A DNA stretch of 64,000 bases from Mycolicibacterium rhodesiae JS60 (GCA_000230935.2 AGIQ01000002.1:1674001-1738000), one strand, 5' to 3'. Shown: positions 17,877 to 25,934, counted from the stretch's first letter. Notes: generated by a model from the sequence alone, not told the origin. Program-made: numbers and translations.

Positions 17877-18718
17877 GAAAACACCTCCAGCGTGCAACAT
17901 TTCACCGATCCGCCGCCCTTGAGCAGCTCGGAGAGGTCGACTCCGATGGGATGGAAGCCCGCGTGGTAGAGCTGTTTGGCGAAACCGGTGGCCTGGGCGG
18001 GGTGGACGACGTGCTTCCCGTCGGACACCGCGTTGAGGCCCAGGACGTAGGCATCGGTGCTTGCGACTTCGATGGCGTCGGGGAAGAGCGTGCTCAGCCG
18101 GCCGCGAGCCTCGGCGGTGAAGGCGGGTGGGTAGTAGGCGATCGTGGTGTCGTCGAGCACCGTGAGTGCGGTGTCGAGGTGGTAGAAGCGCGGATCGACG
18201 AGTTCCAGCGAGATCACCGGCAGACCGGTGATCCCGGCCACCTCAGCGTGCGCCTGCGACTGGGTGCGAAAACCAGTGCCGGCCAAGATCATTGATCCTG
18301 CGACCAGCAGATCGCCCTGTCCTTCGTTGACGTGGCGGGTGGCGAGGGGATGGTGTCCGCGCTGATCCATCCAGGAGGCGTAGGCGACGGATTCGCCCTG
18401 TCGTTCGGCGTGTTTGAAGCGAGCGACGATGGCGGTGCCATTGATGATCAGTCCGGCGTTGGCCGCGTAGACCATGTCCGGTAGTCCGGCGACCGGTTCG
18501 ACGACGTCGACGGTGTGACCGAGACGGTGGTAGGTGTCCCGCAGATTCTCCCATTGGGCGATGGCCCGGTCGACGTCGACCGGCGTGCTGGTGTCCATCC
18601 ATGGGTTGATGGCGTATTCGACGGCGAAGTATGTCGGCGGGGTCATGGCGTAGTGGCGAAGTCGCTGGCTGCGCGGTGTCCTCGTTGACGCGGCGGCGAC
18701 ATCTGGGGATATCGTCAT
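17873..18718 (-). CDS. ddaH: Dimethylargininase (DDAH) / guanidino-group-modifying enzyme
   Basis: 281 residues of the amidinotransferase/deiminase superfamily, which hydrolyses N-omega-methylated arginines to citrulline and methylamines. Active-site elements are His180 (FYHLDTAL), acidic residues in EGQGDLL near 132-136, and a C-terminal Cys pair at 274-275 (SVKCCTLEV) that includes the nucleophile. The start ATG 18718 is chosen because a good promoter (-35 TTGATT, -10 TATCGT) ends 7 nt upstream, implying a leaderless message. The open frame up to 18754 would run into the -10 box. It is first in an operon with rocD. A related arginine-hydrolase activity is possible. Confidence 0.88.
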   Translation of the reverse strand: MTISPDVAAASTRTPRSQRLRHYAMTPPTYFAVEYAINPWMDTSTPVDVDRAIAQWENLRDTYHRLGHTVDVVEPVAGLPDMVYAANAGLIINGTAIVARFKHAERQGESVAYASWMDQRGHHPLATRHVNEGQGDLLVAGSMILAGTGFRTQSQAHAEVAGITGLPVISLELVDPRFYHLDTALTVLDDTTIAYYPPAFTAEARGRLSTLFPDAIEVASTDAYVLGLNAVSDGKHVVHPAQATGFAKQLYHAGFHPIGVDLSELLKGGGSVKCCTLEVFS

Positions 18719-18725
18719 GAAATCA

Positions 18726-18754
18726 ACGATAGAAGGCGACTCTGACGCAATCAA
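18726..18754 (-). promoter_or_regulatory. Promoter of the ddaH-rocD operon (leaderless start)
   Basis: On the minus strand TTGATT (18754-18749), a 17-nt spacer and TATCGT (18731-18726) match SigA boxes. The start codon A at 18718 is at the expected +1 position, 8 nt from the -10. Confidence 0.7.
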
Positions 18755-18779
18755 TCGACCTCTGTTGCGTGTCTATAAT
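18744..18779 (+). promoter_or_regulatory. Promoter and possible operator of the Lrp-type gene
   Basis: A perfect TATAAT at 18774-18779 is a strong -10 for the Lrp gene. Upstream, GACGCAA (18744-18750) and TTGCGTG (18765-18771) form an inverted repeat that lies between and overlaps the two divergent promoters, a sensible place for an Lrp dimer. Confidence 0.5.
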
Positions 18780-18841
18780 CGATTTCTTGCGCTACGGCTG
18801 CCACAGCGGCGATCTGTTAACCGAGGAGAGGAGCCCAGCCG

Positions 18842-19288
18842 ATGGACCGGCTCGACGACACTGACGAGCGCATCCTGACCGAGCTCACCGAGCATGCCCG
18901 CGCCACGTTCGCCGAGATCGGTGCCCGGGTGAATCTGTCGGCGCCCGCGGTCAAGCGCCGGGTCGACCGGATGCTGGACAACGGTGTCATCCGCGGCTTC
19001 ACCACGGTCGTCGATCGCAGCGCGCTCGGCTGGAACACCGAGGCCTACGTTCAGGTGTACTGCCACGGCACGATCGCGCCGGATCAGTTGCGCGCGGCCT
19101 GGATTGACATCCCCGAGATCATCAGCGCGGCCACGGTCACCGGTACCTCGGACGCCATCTTGCACGTGCTGGCCCGCGACATGCGCCACTTGGAGGCCGC
19201 CCTCGAGCGGATCCGGTCAAGTGCCGACATCGAACGAAGCGAAAGCATCGTGGTGTTGTCCAACCTGCTCGACCGGTCACCTGCCTAA
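18842..19288 (+). CDS. Lrp/AsnC-family transcriptional regulator
   Basis: 148 residues. The N-terminal helix-turn-helix spans about residues 1-60 (LDDTDERILTELTEHARATFAEIGARVNLS; APAVKRRVDRMLDNGVIRGF). The C-terminal RAM effector domain follows (YVQVYCHGTIAPDQLRAAW; SAATVTGTSDAILHVLARDM). Lrp proteins sense amino acids and form octamers. Divergent placement from ddaH-rocD-permease and the arrangement seen for Rv2324 in M. tuberculosis point to control of arginine/ornithine catabolism. The effector is inferred. The start at ATG 18842 follows GAGGAGAGG by 8-10 nt. Confidence 0.93.
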   Translation: MDRLDDTDERILTELTEHARATFAEIGARVNLSAPAVKRRVDRMLDNGVIRGFTTVVDRSALGWNTEAYVQVYCHGTIAPDQLRAAWIDIPEIISAATVTGTSDAILHVLARDMRHLEAALERIRSSADIERSESIVVLSNLLDRSPA

Positions 19289-19351
19289 CGCCCGGTTGGT
19301 GAAGGCGGGGCTGGCGCGCACGTCACGGCGGCGATCGTGTAAGAACACCAC

Positions 19352-20539
19352 GTGGGAATGAGCGAAAACGGAATTGTCATCGTCGGCGGCGGATTGGCCG
19401 CCACCAGGGCAACTGAACAGTTGCGCAAGTCGGGATACGCCGGGCCGGTCACCATCGTCAGCGATGAGGCACACCTGCCGTACGACCGCCCGCCGCTGTC
19501 CAAGGACGTGCTGCACGCCGCCCTCGACGATGTCGCGCTCAAGCCGGCCGAGTTCTACACCGAGAACGACATCACCGTGCGGTTGGGCAGTGCGGTCACC
19601 TCGCTGGACACCGCGGCCCAAACGGTGACCCTGGCCGATGGCTCGGTGCTGGGCTATGACGAGCTGGTGATCGCGACGGGCCTGGTGCCCAAGCGCATTC
19701 CGTCATTCCCCGACCTGGAGGGCATCCGGGTGCTGCGGACGTTCGACGAGGCGCTGGCGCTGCGCAGCCATGCCGCGTCGGCCCGCCACGCGGTGATCAT
19801 TGGTGCCGGGTTCATCGGCTGTGAGGTCGCGGCCAGCCTGCGCAAGCTGGGCGTGGACGTGGTTCTGGTGGAGCCGCAGCCCGCGCCGCTGGCCTCGGTG
19901 CTGGGCGAGCAGGTCGGAAACCTGGTGGCCCGGCTGCATCGCGCAGAGGGCGTCGACGTGCGCACCGGCATCGGCGTGGCCGAGGTCCGCGGCGAGAACG
20001 GCCACGTGTCCGGAGTCGTGTTGTCCGACGGCAGCGAGCTGGCAGCCGACCTCGTGGTGGTCGGCATCGGGTCGCGCCCGGCCACCGACTGGCTGGCGGG
20101 CAGCGGGATCGTGGTCGACAACGGCGTCGTGTGCGACGAGGCGGGCCGCACCAGTGCGCCAGGAGTGTGGGCGCTCGGTGACGTCGCGTCCTGGCGTGAT
20201 GCCACCGGACACCAAGCACGCGTCGAGCATTGGAGCAACGTGGCCGAGCAGGCCCGCGTCATCGTGCCGTCGATGCTGGGCCAGGACGCGCCGTCGGTGA
20301 TCGTCGTGCCGTACTTCTGGAGTGATCAGTACGACGTCAAGATCCAGTGCCTGGGTGAGCCGGAAGCCACCGACACCGTGCACATCGTCGAGGACGACGG
20401 CCGTAAGTTCCTGGCGTTCTACGAGCGCGACGGCGTGGTGGCCGGCGTGGTCGGCGGCGGCATGCCCGGCAAGGTCATGAAGACCCGCGCCAAGATCGCT
20501 GCCGGCGCGCCGATCGCCGAGGTCCTTCCCCAATCCTGA
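19352..20539 (+). CDS. FAD-dependent ferredoxin reductase
   Basis: 395 residues from GTG 19352, or 393 from ATG 19358. The FAD site is IVIVGGGLAATRATEQLRKSG, the NAD site VIIGAGFIGCEVAASLRKLGVDVVLVE, and the second FAD motif APGVWALGDVAS. The C-terminal reductase domain has VPYFWSDQYDVKIQCLG, typical of rubredoxin/putidaredoxin-type reductases that feed electrons to ferredoxins for P450s or Rieske oxygenases. No ferredoxin gene is adjacent; a P450 lies 10 kb downstream. It corresponds in position to Rv0688. A hairpin follows its stop. Confidence 0.9.
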   Translation: MGMSENGIVIVGGGLAATRATEQLRKSGYAGPVTIVSDEAHLPYDRPPLSKDVLHAALDDVALKPAEFYTENDITVRLGSAVTSLDTAAQTVTLADGSVLGYDELVIATGLVPKRIPSFPDLEGIRVLRTFDEALALRSHAASARHAVIIGAGFIGCEVAASLRKLGVDVVLVEPQPAPLASVLGEQVGNLVARLHRAEGVDVRTGIGVAEVRGENGHVSGVVLSDGSELAADLVVVGIGSRPATDWLAGSGIVVDNGVVCDEAGRTSAPGVWALGDVASWRDATGHQARVEHWSNVAEQARVIVPSMLGQDAPSVIVVPYFWSDQYDVKIQCLGEPEATDTVHIVEDDGRKFLAFYERDGVVAGVVGGGMPGKVMKTRAKIAAGAPIAEVLPQS

Positions 20540-20543
20540 GCGT

Positions 20544-20588
20544 TTTCGGCGCGTTTTCGTTCGCTGAGCGAGCGAAAACGCGCCGAAA
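20544..20588. terminator. Long bidirectional hairpin between convergent genes
   Basis: Two 22-nt arms (20544-20565 and 20567-20588) pair with a single mismatch. The left arm begins TTTCGGCGCGTTTTCG and the right arm ends CGAAAACGCGCCGAAA. It exactly fills the 49-nt gap between the reductase and VOC stops. The T and A runs inside the arms give a tail in both directions, so it can work as a shared terminator. Confidence 0.75.
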
Positions 20589-21875
20589 TCAGAATTCTCC
20601 TAAGTAGAACCGGCCGCCCTGGTCGTCCGTGCACTCCGCCATCAGTCCATAAGGCTGCCGGCTCGGCTCGGTGATGATGGCTCCGCCGGCTTCCCGCACG
20701 CGGGCGACAGCGGCATCGATGTCGGCCACAGTCCACATCGGCACGATCACCGGACGGGTGCTGCCGCCCGCAACACCTGCCATCGGGTGTGTGTCATTGA
20801 CCTGCCACCCATCCTCGATACGGCCCGGTTCGAACGTCCAGAACAGCACGCGGCTGTAGAACGACTTGAACGCCTTCGCGTCGAGCACTTCGTAGGTGAT
20901 GTACGAAAGTTCGCCTGGCCCAGAGCCGTTGAGCTCGGGCCGTGGTTCGTCACGGGTTGGGGCGAAGACGGCGAACGACGCGCCCTGGGGGTCGGTGGCG
21001 CCGCTCAGCGTGCCGAAATCGAAGTGCTCGAGATCGTCGACGGTACCGCCGCCGTCCGCAATCGAGCGCCGTGCACCCGCGAGGTCGTCCACGGCATAGC
21101 AGCAGAACAAAGTGGGGGGTGCATCGACGCTGTGGATCCCGATGCGTTGCTTGGTGTTGGTGACCTGATGGGTCGCTGGATCGTACGTCCAGCCGAGTAC
21201 GTGGCCGTAGAAGGTTGCGGCCCGCTCGGCGTCCGGCGTCCACACCGAGACGTAGCCGACGTCGCCGTGTTGAATCGGCACCGCCACGCCGGTAACCGGT
21301 CCGCTGAGCATCCATCGGTGACCGAACGGGTCGACGATCGCGGCGCTGCGGGTGCCATGGTTCTCATACGGCTCGCGCTGCACGGTGGCGCCGCGATCGC
21401 GTGCCCGCCCCAGCGTCGAGTCGGTGTCGGCTACCGGGAGCATCAAACTCACCGAAACAGACTGCGGTGAAGGCGCTTTCAGGCCAAGCTCCGGATACTG
21501 GTCGGCGAGGTAAAGCATGCCGTCGCCGATCTGGAGCTCGGCGTGGCCGATACGGCCGTCGTCCATCTCATAGGGCAGGCCGACCAGCGATGCGCCGAAG
21601 ACATCGGTGTACCAGGCGATCGCCGCACGCGCGTCGGCAACGGTGAGATAGGGCAGCGCGGCAGGCCGCGGGAGCGCAGCACCGGGTTCGACGGCCCGCT
21701 CGTTCAGCTCGGCGATGGCTGCATCTGTACCACTCATGACAACTCCTCCTGTTCGATTCGGAAGCAAAAGTGCCGCTTCCAGACGCGCCCGCAGACCGGC
21801 CGCGAACGCGGGATCGGGCTGGACCGCACTGTCGTCGCCGTGCAGCACGGTCAACGGATCGATGTTGTTGTTCAC
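20589..21875 (-). CDS. Three-domain VOC (glyoxalase-like) protein coupled to an ECF sigma factor
   Basis: 428 residues from GTG 21875, which overlaps the sigma-factor stop (GTGA). Residues 1-46 form a short helical segment with DPAFAAGLRARLEAALLLP. Three VOC/glyoxalase domains follow, opening at about 75 (PYLTVADARAAIAWYTDVFG), 205 (GYVSVWTPDAERAATFYGHVLGW) and 325 (YITYEVLDAKAFKSFYSRVLFW). VOC folds bind metal-dependent substrates or small hydrophobic ligands. A second in-frame start, ATG 21737, has a perfect AGGAGG 7 nt upstream and would yield a form lacking the N-terminal segment. Coupling to an ECF sigma gene suggests a ligand-sensing or target role; no activity can be assigned. Confidence 0.85.
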   Translation of the reverse strand: MNNNIDPLTVLHGDDSAVQPDPAFAAGLRARLEAALLLPNRTGGVVMSGTDAAIAELNERAVEPGAALPRPAALPYLTVADARAAIAWYTDVFGASLVGLPYEMDDGRIGHAELQIGDGMLYLADQYPELGLKAPSPQSVSVSLMLPVADTDSTLGRARDRGATVQREPYENHGTRSAAIVDPFGHRWMLSGPVTGVAVPIQHGDVGYVSVWTPDAERAATFYGHVLGWTYDPATHQVTNTKQRIGIHSVDAPPTLFCCYAVDDLAGARRSIADGGGTVDDLEHFDFGTLSGATDPQGASFAVFAPTRDEPRPELNGSGPGELSYITYEVLDAKAFKSFYSRVLFWTFEPGRIEDGWQVNDTHPMAGVAGGSTRPVIVPMWTVADIDAAVARVREAGGAIITEPSRQPYGLMAECTDDQGGRFYLGEF

Positions 21876-22393
21876 GACAGCCCTCCTTCCCGATCCGGAT
21901 ACTGGGCCCTGAAGGCGCGACGGGCGCGCACCAGCAGCGCTTCGGTGGCATGCACGGTTCGTCCGATCAGCTCCGCACACTCGGGCACGCTGCAGTCATC
22001 CATATAGCGCAGCGCCAGTACGGTGCGGTGCGCCTCAGGTAACCGGGACAGCACGCTTTCGGCGACGATGCGGTCCAACTCCACGTCCCATTCGTCGGAG
22101 GGCTCCTTCTCGGGTACCTCGGCGACGGTGACCGTCGGCCGGCTCGCGCGGCGCCGGTAGTGGTCGGCGAGCTTGTGCCGCGCCACACCCAGCAGCCAGG
22201 GCACTGCGATCGGCGGCGGCTGCGGCCTGCGGGCGGCGTCCATGGCGGCCAGGAACGTCTCCGAGGTCAGGTCCTCCGCGGTGGCCCGGTCACCGCAGCG
22301 GCGGACGAAGTAGCCGTAGACGACCGGAAGTGCGTCGTCGTAGAGCTGCAACAGCCGGTGCGGGGCATCGGTATGGTCCGGATCCGCGCTCAC
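21872..22393 (-). CDS. ECF-family RNA polymerase sigma factor
   Basis: 173 residues from GTG 22393 (SADPDHTDAPHRLLQLYD). Region 2 is seen in YGYFVRRCGDRATAEDLTSETFLAAMDA and region 4 in LPEAHRTVLALRYMDDCSVPECAELIGRTVHATEALLVRARRAF (quoted in family-typical order). The helix-turn-helix VPECAELIGRTVHATEALLV is slightly divergent. The protein has no SnoaL-like C-terminal extension and there is no recognisable zinc-finger anti-sigma gene next to it. The adjacent coupled gene is the triple-VOC protein. The upstream frame to 22513 is open but lacks homology to the family. Confidence 0.88.
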   Translation of the reverse strand: MSADPDHTDAPHRLLQLYDDALPVVYGYFVRRCGDRATAEDLTSETFLAAMDAARRPQPPPIAVPWLLGVARHKLADHYRRRASRPTVTVAEVPEKEPSDEWDVELDRIVAESVLSRLPEAHRTVLALRYMDDCSVPECAELIGRTVHATEALLVRARRAFRAQYPDREGGLS

Positions 22394-22460
22394 ATCTCTA
22401 TCGTCGTCGCATCGGGCCGAACTCCGACGGGCCCGGCGAAACTTTTTGCGCCGACCGACT

Positions 22461-23078
22461 TCAGCGCCCGTCCAGATCGTCGAGTCCGTGCGCGACGACG
22501 TCGAAGGCGTCACCGATCGCCTGTGGCAGCGGCACCGACTCGTTGGCCAGCCAGTATTCGTAGGCGGACAGGGCGACGCCGAGCATCAGCCAGGCCACCG
22601 ACTGGGGGATCAGGTCACCGGACTGGCCGCCGGTGCGGGCGGCCACGAAGTCCGAGACGACTGCTCGCCAGCCGGCGTACATCGTCATCGAGTGCGCCTG
22701 TAGCTCGGCGGTCTGCAGGATCACCCGCATCCGCTGGCGGTGCCGTTCGGTTTCCGACTCGTCAAAAGTGTTGAACGCCAACAAGGCGGAGCGCAGGGCC
22801 GTGCTGATCGGCTCGTTGGCGTCCACCGCGTCGAACAGTTGGCGGAAGTGCTTCAGGTGGGCGTCGAAGTCGCCCCACGGGATCGCGTTCTTCGACGGGT
22901 AGTAGCGAAACAGCGTGCGCCGCGCGATCCCGGAGGCCTGGGCCACGTCATCGACGCTGACCGAGCCGAACCCGTAGGTCGCGAACAAGTCGAGCGCGAC
23001 GTCGGTGATGTGGTCTCCGGTGGTGGAGCGGCGCCGCCCCACGCGGGCCCCGCCCGAACCCGCCGAACCACTCGTCAT
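22461..23078 (-). CDS. mftR: MftR, TetR-family repressor of the mycofactocin cluster
   Basis: 205 residues from ATG 23078, preceded by AGGGGGTGGG, the strongest ribosome-binding site available; ATG 23114 is an in-frame alternative. The helix-turn-helix is at about residues 20-65 (ITDVALDLFATYGFGSVSVDDVA; ASGIARRTLFRYYPSK). The rest is an all-helical ligand domain. MftR is known to repress mft genes and to be released by long-chain acyl-CoAs. It is divergent from mftA, with an inverted repeat in the gap. The start of the cluster is therefore complete. Confidence 0.93.
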   Translation of the reverse strand: MTSGSAGSGGARVGRRRSTTGDHITDVALDLFATYGFGSVSVDDVAQASGIARRTLFRYYPSKNAIPWGDFDAHLKHFRQLFDAVDANEPISTALRSALLAFNTFDESETERHRQRMRVILQTAELQAHSMTMYAGWRAVVSDFVAARTGGQSGDLIPQSVAWLMLGVALSAYEYWLANESVPLPQAIGDAFDVVAHGLDDLDGR

Positions 23079-23124
23079 TGACCCACCCCCTTTCTTTTCG
23101 GCACTCGATGCCATATTCTTGCGA

Positions 23125-23145
23125 TCTCGATCACAATTGTCGAGA
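23125..23145. promoter_or_regulatory. Candidate MftR operator
   Basis: TCTCGA (23125-23130) and TCGAGA (23140-23145) form a perfect inverted repeat around TCACAATTG in the mftR-mftA gap. A TATTCT hexamer at 23114-23119 just upstream could be the -10 of the mft operon, so a bound repressor would sit at the start of transcription. Confidence 0.5.
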
Positions 23146-23171
23146 ACCTGGCCGACGAAAGGGTGCTTTTC

Positions 23172-23267
23172 ATGGAGCCGAGCCACGCAAGTGAGACCGA
23201 GACCGAACTGGTGACCGAGACGCTGGTCGAAGAGGTCTCCATCGACGGGATGTGCGGGGTCTACTGA
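23172..23267 (+). CDS. mftA: MftA, mycofactocin precursor peptide
   Basis: A 31-residue peptide rich in Glu and Thr that ends in IDGMCGVY, the invariant C-terminus of mycofactocin precursors. The radical SAM enzyme MftC decarboxylates the terminal Tyr and joins it to the penultimate Val; MftE then releases the modified dipeptide. It is too short for ordinary gene finders. It lies two nucleotides before mftB and is divergent from mftR. GAAAGGG sits about 10 nt before ATG 23172. Identification by the C-terminus is unambiguous. Confidence 0.97.
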   Translation: MEPSHASETETELVTETLVEEVSIDGMCGVY

Positions 23268-23269
23268 CC

Positions 23270-23584
23270 GTGCCTGCCCACGCTGTGGGCGATCCGGCTG
23301 TGGCCGGGTCGGATTTCGACCCGGCACTCAGCTGGCGTCTGCATCCGCAGGTGGCCGTGCGCCCGGAACCTTTCGGCGCACTGCTGTACCACTTCGGCAC
23401 CAGGAAGCTGTCGTTCCTGAAGAACCGCACCATCCTCGCCGTGGTGAATTCGCTGTCCGAACACCCTGACGCGCGCTCCGCCCTGCGGGCCGCCGGGGTC
23501 GACGAGCCCGACGAGGCACCCTATCTACACGCACTGAGCGTGCTGGTGACCTCGAACATGTTGATTCCCAAGGATTCCCAATGA
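23270..23584 (+). CDS. mftB: MftB, mycofactocin peptide chaperone
   Basis: 104 residues from GTG 23270, 2 nt after mftA. It has the PqqD-like RiPP-recognition fold: LHPQVAVRPEPFGALLYHFGTRKLSFLKNRT and later SVLVTSNMLI (helix/strand order as in PqqD). MftB binds MftA and presents it to MftC. The stop overlaps the mftC start by 4 nt (ATGA), typical for obligate partners. Confidence 0.96.
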   Translation: MPAHAVGDPAVAGSDFDPALSWRLHPQVAVRPEPFGALLYHFGTRKLSFLKNRTILAVVNSLSEHPDARSALRAAGVDEPDEAPYLHALSVLVTSNMLIPKDSQ

Positions 23585-24750
23585 CTTCGGTGGCACCGGT
23601 ACCCCGGCTGATCGAGCAGTTCGAGCAAGGCCTCGACGCGCCGATCTGCCTCACCTGGGAGCTGACTTACGCCTGCAACCTCGCGTGCGTGCACTGCCTG
23701 TCCTCCTCGGGCAAGCGCGATCCCCGCGAGCTGTCCACTCGTCAGTGCATGGACATCATCGACGAGCTCGAGCGCATGCAGGTGTTCTATGTCAACATCG
23801 GTGGCGGCGAACCCACTGTGCGCCCTGACTTTTGGGAGCTGGTCGATTACGCGACCGCCCACCACGTCGGCGTGAAGTTCTCCACCAACGGCGTGCGCAT
23901 CACCCCCGAGGTAGCGGGGCGACTGGCTGCCAGCGACTACGTCGACGTCCAGATCTCGCTGGACGGTGCGACCGCGGAAGTCAACGACGCGGTCCGCGGC
24001 CCGGGGTCGTTCGAGATGGCCACCGGCGCGCTGGAGAACCTGGCCGCCGCCGGCTTCAAAGACGCCAAGATCTCGGTGGTCGTCACCCGCCACAACGTCG
24101 ACCAGCTCGACGACTTCAAGGCGCTCGCCGACCGGTACGGCGCCACCCTGCGCATCACCCGGTTGCGCCCGTCCGGGCGCGGGGCCGACGTCTGGGACGA
24201 ACTGCACCCCACCCCCGAGCAGCAGGTGATGCTGTATGACTGGCTGGTGGCCAAGGGCGAGCGCGTCCTGACCGGTGACTCCTTCTTCCACCTCGCCGGC
24301 CTCGGTGCGCCCGGCGCGCTGGCCGGGCTGAACCTGTGCGGCGCCGGGCGGGTGGTCTGCCTGATCGACCCGGTCGGTGATGTCTACGCCTGCCCGTTCG
24401 CCATCCATGACCGTTTCCTGGCCGGAAACATTGTGCGCGATAACGGTTTCGACAATGTCTGGAAGAACGCGCCCTTGTTCCGTGAGCTGCGCGAGCCGCA
24501 GTCGGCCGGTGCGTGCGGCAGCTGCGGGCACTACGACGCGTGCCGGGGCGGCTGCATGGCTGCGAAGTTCTTCACCGGTCTGCCACTCGACGGGCCCGAC
24601 CCGGAGTGCGTCGAGGGGTACGGGGCACCCGCCCTGGCCGCCGAGCGGGACAAGCCACGCCCCAGCGCCGACCACTCCCGCGGCAAGCCGATCATGCTGA
24701 CCCTGTCCACCCGGCCCCCGGCCAAGCCCTGCAACGAAAGTCCGATCTAG
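23581..24750 (+). CDS. mftC: MftC, mycofactocin radical SAM maturase
   Basis: 389 residues. The radical SAM cluster motif CxxxCxxC is Cys32, Cys36 and Cys39 (ACNLACVHCLSS), followed by the GGGEP SAM-binding motif. The C-terminal SPASM region holds further cluster cysteines (NLCGAGRVVCLIDPVGDVYACPF; CGSCGHYDACRGGC). MftC uses two SAM molecules to decarboxylate the MftA C-terminal Tyr and form the Val-Tyr lactam. ATG 23581 overlaps the mftB stop. The last 40 residues are polar and less conserved. mftD starts 2 nt after its stop. Confidence 0.98.
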   Translation: MTSVAPVPRLIEQFEQGLDAPICLTWELTYACNLACVHCLSSSGKRDPRELSTRQCMDIIDELERMQVFYVNIGGGEPTVRPDFWELVDYATAHHVGVKFSTNGVRITPEVAGRLAASDYVDVQISLDGATAEVNDAVRGPGSFEMATGALENLAAAGFKDAKISVVVTRHNVDQLDDFKALADRYGATLRITRLRPSGRGADVWDELHPTPEQQVMLYDWLVAKGERVLTGDSFFHLAGLGAPGALAGLNLCGAGRVVCLIDPVGDVYACPFAIHDRFLAGNIVRDNGFDNVWKNAPLFRELREPQSAGACGSCGHYDACRGGCMAAKFFTGLPLDGPDPECVEGYGAPALAAERDKPRPSADHSRGKPIMLTLSTRPPAKPCNESPI

Positions 24751-24752
24751 TC

Positions 24753-25934
24753 ATGGCACGCGACACCTGGTTCGAGACCGTCGCCATCGCGCAAGCGCGC
24801 GCGAAGAAGCGCCTCCCCAAGTCTGCCTACAGCGCACTCATCGGCGGCAGTGAGAAGGGGATCACTGTCAACGGCAACAACGAAGCCTTCAACGAGCTCG
24901 GCTTCGCGCCACACGTCATCGGCGCGCTGGAAAAGCGCGACATGGCAACAACCGTGATGGGGCAAGACGTTTCGCTTCCCGTCCTGATCTCCCCGACCGG
25001 TGTGCAGGCCGTGCACCCCGACGGCGAGGTCGCCGTGGCCCGCGCGGCCGCGGCTCGCAACACCGCGATGGGATTGTCCTCGTTTGCCAGCAAGCCGATC
25101 GAGGAGGTCGTCGCGGCGAACCCGAAGACGTTCTTCCAGATCTACTGGCTCGGCGACCGCGAGGCCATTGCCGCCCGCGCAGAGCGGGCCCGTGCGGCAG
25201 GGGCCGTCGGACTCATCGTGACCACCGACTGGAGCTTCAGCCATGGGCGCGACTGGGGCAGTCCGAAGATCCCGGAGAAGATGGATCTGAAGACCATGAT
25301 CAAGATGAGCCCCGAGGCCGTGACGCGGCCGCGGTGGTTCCTGCAGTGGGCCAAGACCCTGCGTCCGCCGGCCTTGTCGGTGCCGAACCAGGCCGCCAAG
25401 GGCGAGCCCGGCCCGCCGTTTTTCGACGCCTATGGCCAGTGGATGGGCACGCCCCCACCCACCTGGGAGGACATCGCCTGGTTGCGTGAGCTGTGGGGCG
25501 GCCCCTTCATGCTCAAGGGCGTCATGCGCATCGACGACGCCAAACGCGCTGTCGATGCCGGTGTTTCAGCGATCTCGGTGTCCAACCACGGCGGCAACAA
25601 CCTCGACGGCACCCCGGCCTCGATCCGTGCGCTTCCCGCGATCTCGGCAGCGGTCGGCGATCAGGTCGAGGTGCTCCTGGACGGCGGTGTCCGCCGGGGC
25701 AGCGACGTGGTCAAGGCGCTGGCGCTCGGTGCTCGCGCGGTGATGATCGGGCGGGCCTACCTGTGGGGCCTGGCCGCCAACGGGCAGGCCGGCGTGGAGA
25801 ACGTCCTCGACATCCTGACCGGCGGCATCGACTCGGCCCTGCGGGGGCTGGGCAAGGCGTCGATCCACGACCTCACGGCCGACGACATCCTGGTGCCGGA
25901 CGGCTTCGTCCGGGCACTCGGAGTGCCCAAGTAA
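24753..25934 (+). CDS. mftD: MftD, FMN-dependent mycofactocin dehydrogenase
   Basis: 393 residues of the FMN-dependent alpha-hydroxy-acid dehydrogenase fold. FMN-binding and catalytic features include the ISPTGVQ loop, SVSNHGGNNLDGTPAS with the active-site His, and VLLDGGVRRGSDVVKALALG followed by AVMIGR (phosphate-binding). MftD oxidatively deaminates the released Val-Tyr derived AHDP to premycofactocin, the redox-active form. ATG 24753 is chosen over the longer open frame, which overlaps mftC out of register. The gap from mftC is 2 nt. Confidence 0.97.
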   Translation: MARDTWFETVAIAQARAKKRLPKSAYSALIGGSEKGITVNGNNEAFNELGFAPHVIGALEKRDMATTVMGQDVSLPVLISPTGVQAVHPDGEVAVARAAAARNTAMGLSSFASKPIEEVVAANPKTFFQIYWLGDREAIAARAERARAAGAVGLIVTTDWSFSHGRDWGSPKIPEKMDLKTMIKMSPEAVTRPRWFLQWAKTLRPPALSVPNQAAKGEPGPPFFDAYGQWMGTPPPTWEDIAWLRELWGGPFMLKGVMRIDDAKRAVDAGVSAISVSNHGGNNLDGTPASIRALPAISAAVGDQVEVLLDGGVRRGSDVVKALALGARAVMIGRAYLWGLAANGQAGVENVLDILTGGIDSALRGLGKASIHDLTADDILVPDGFVRALGVPK

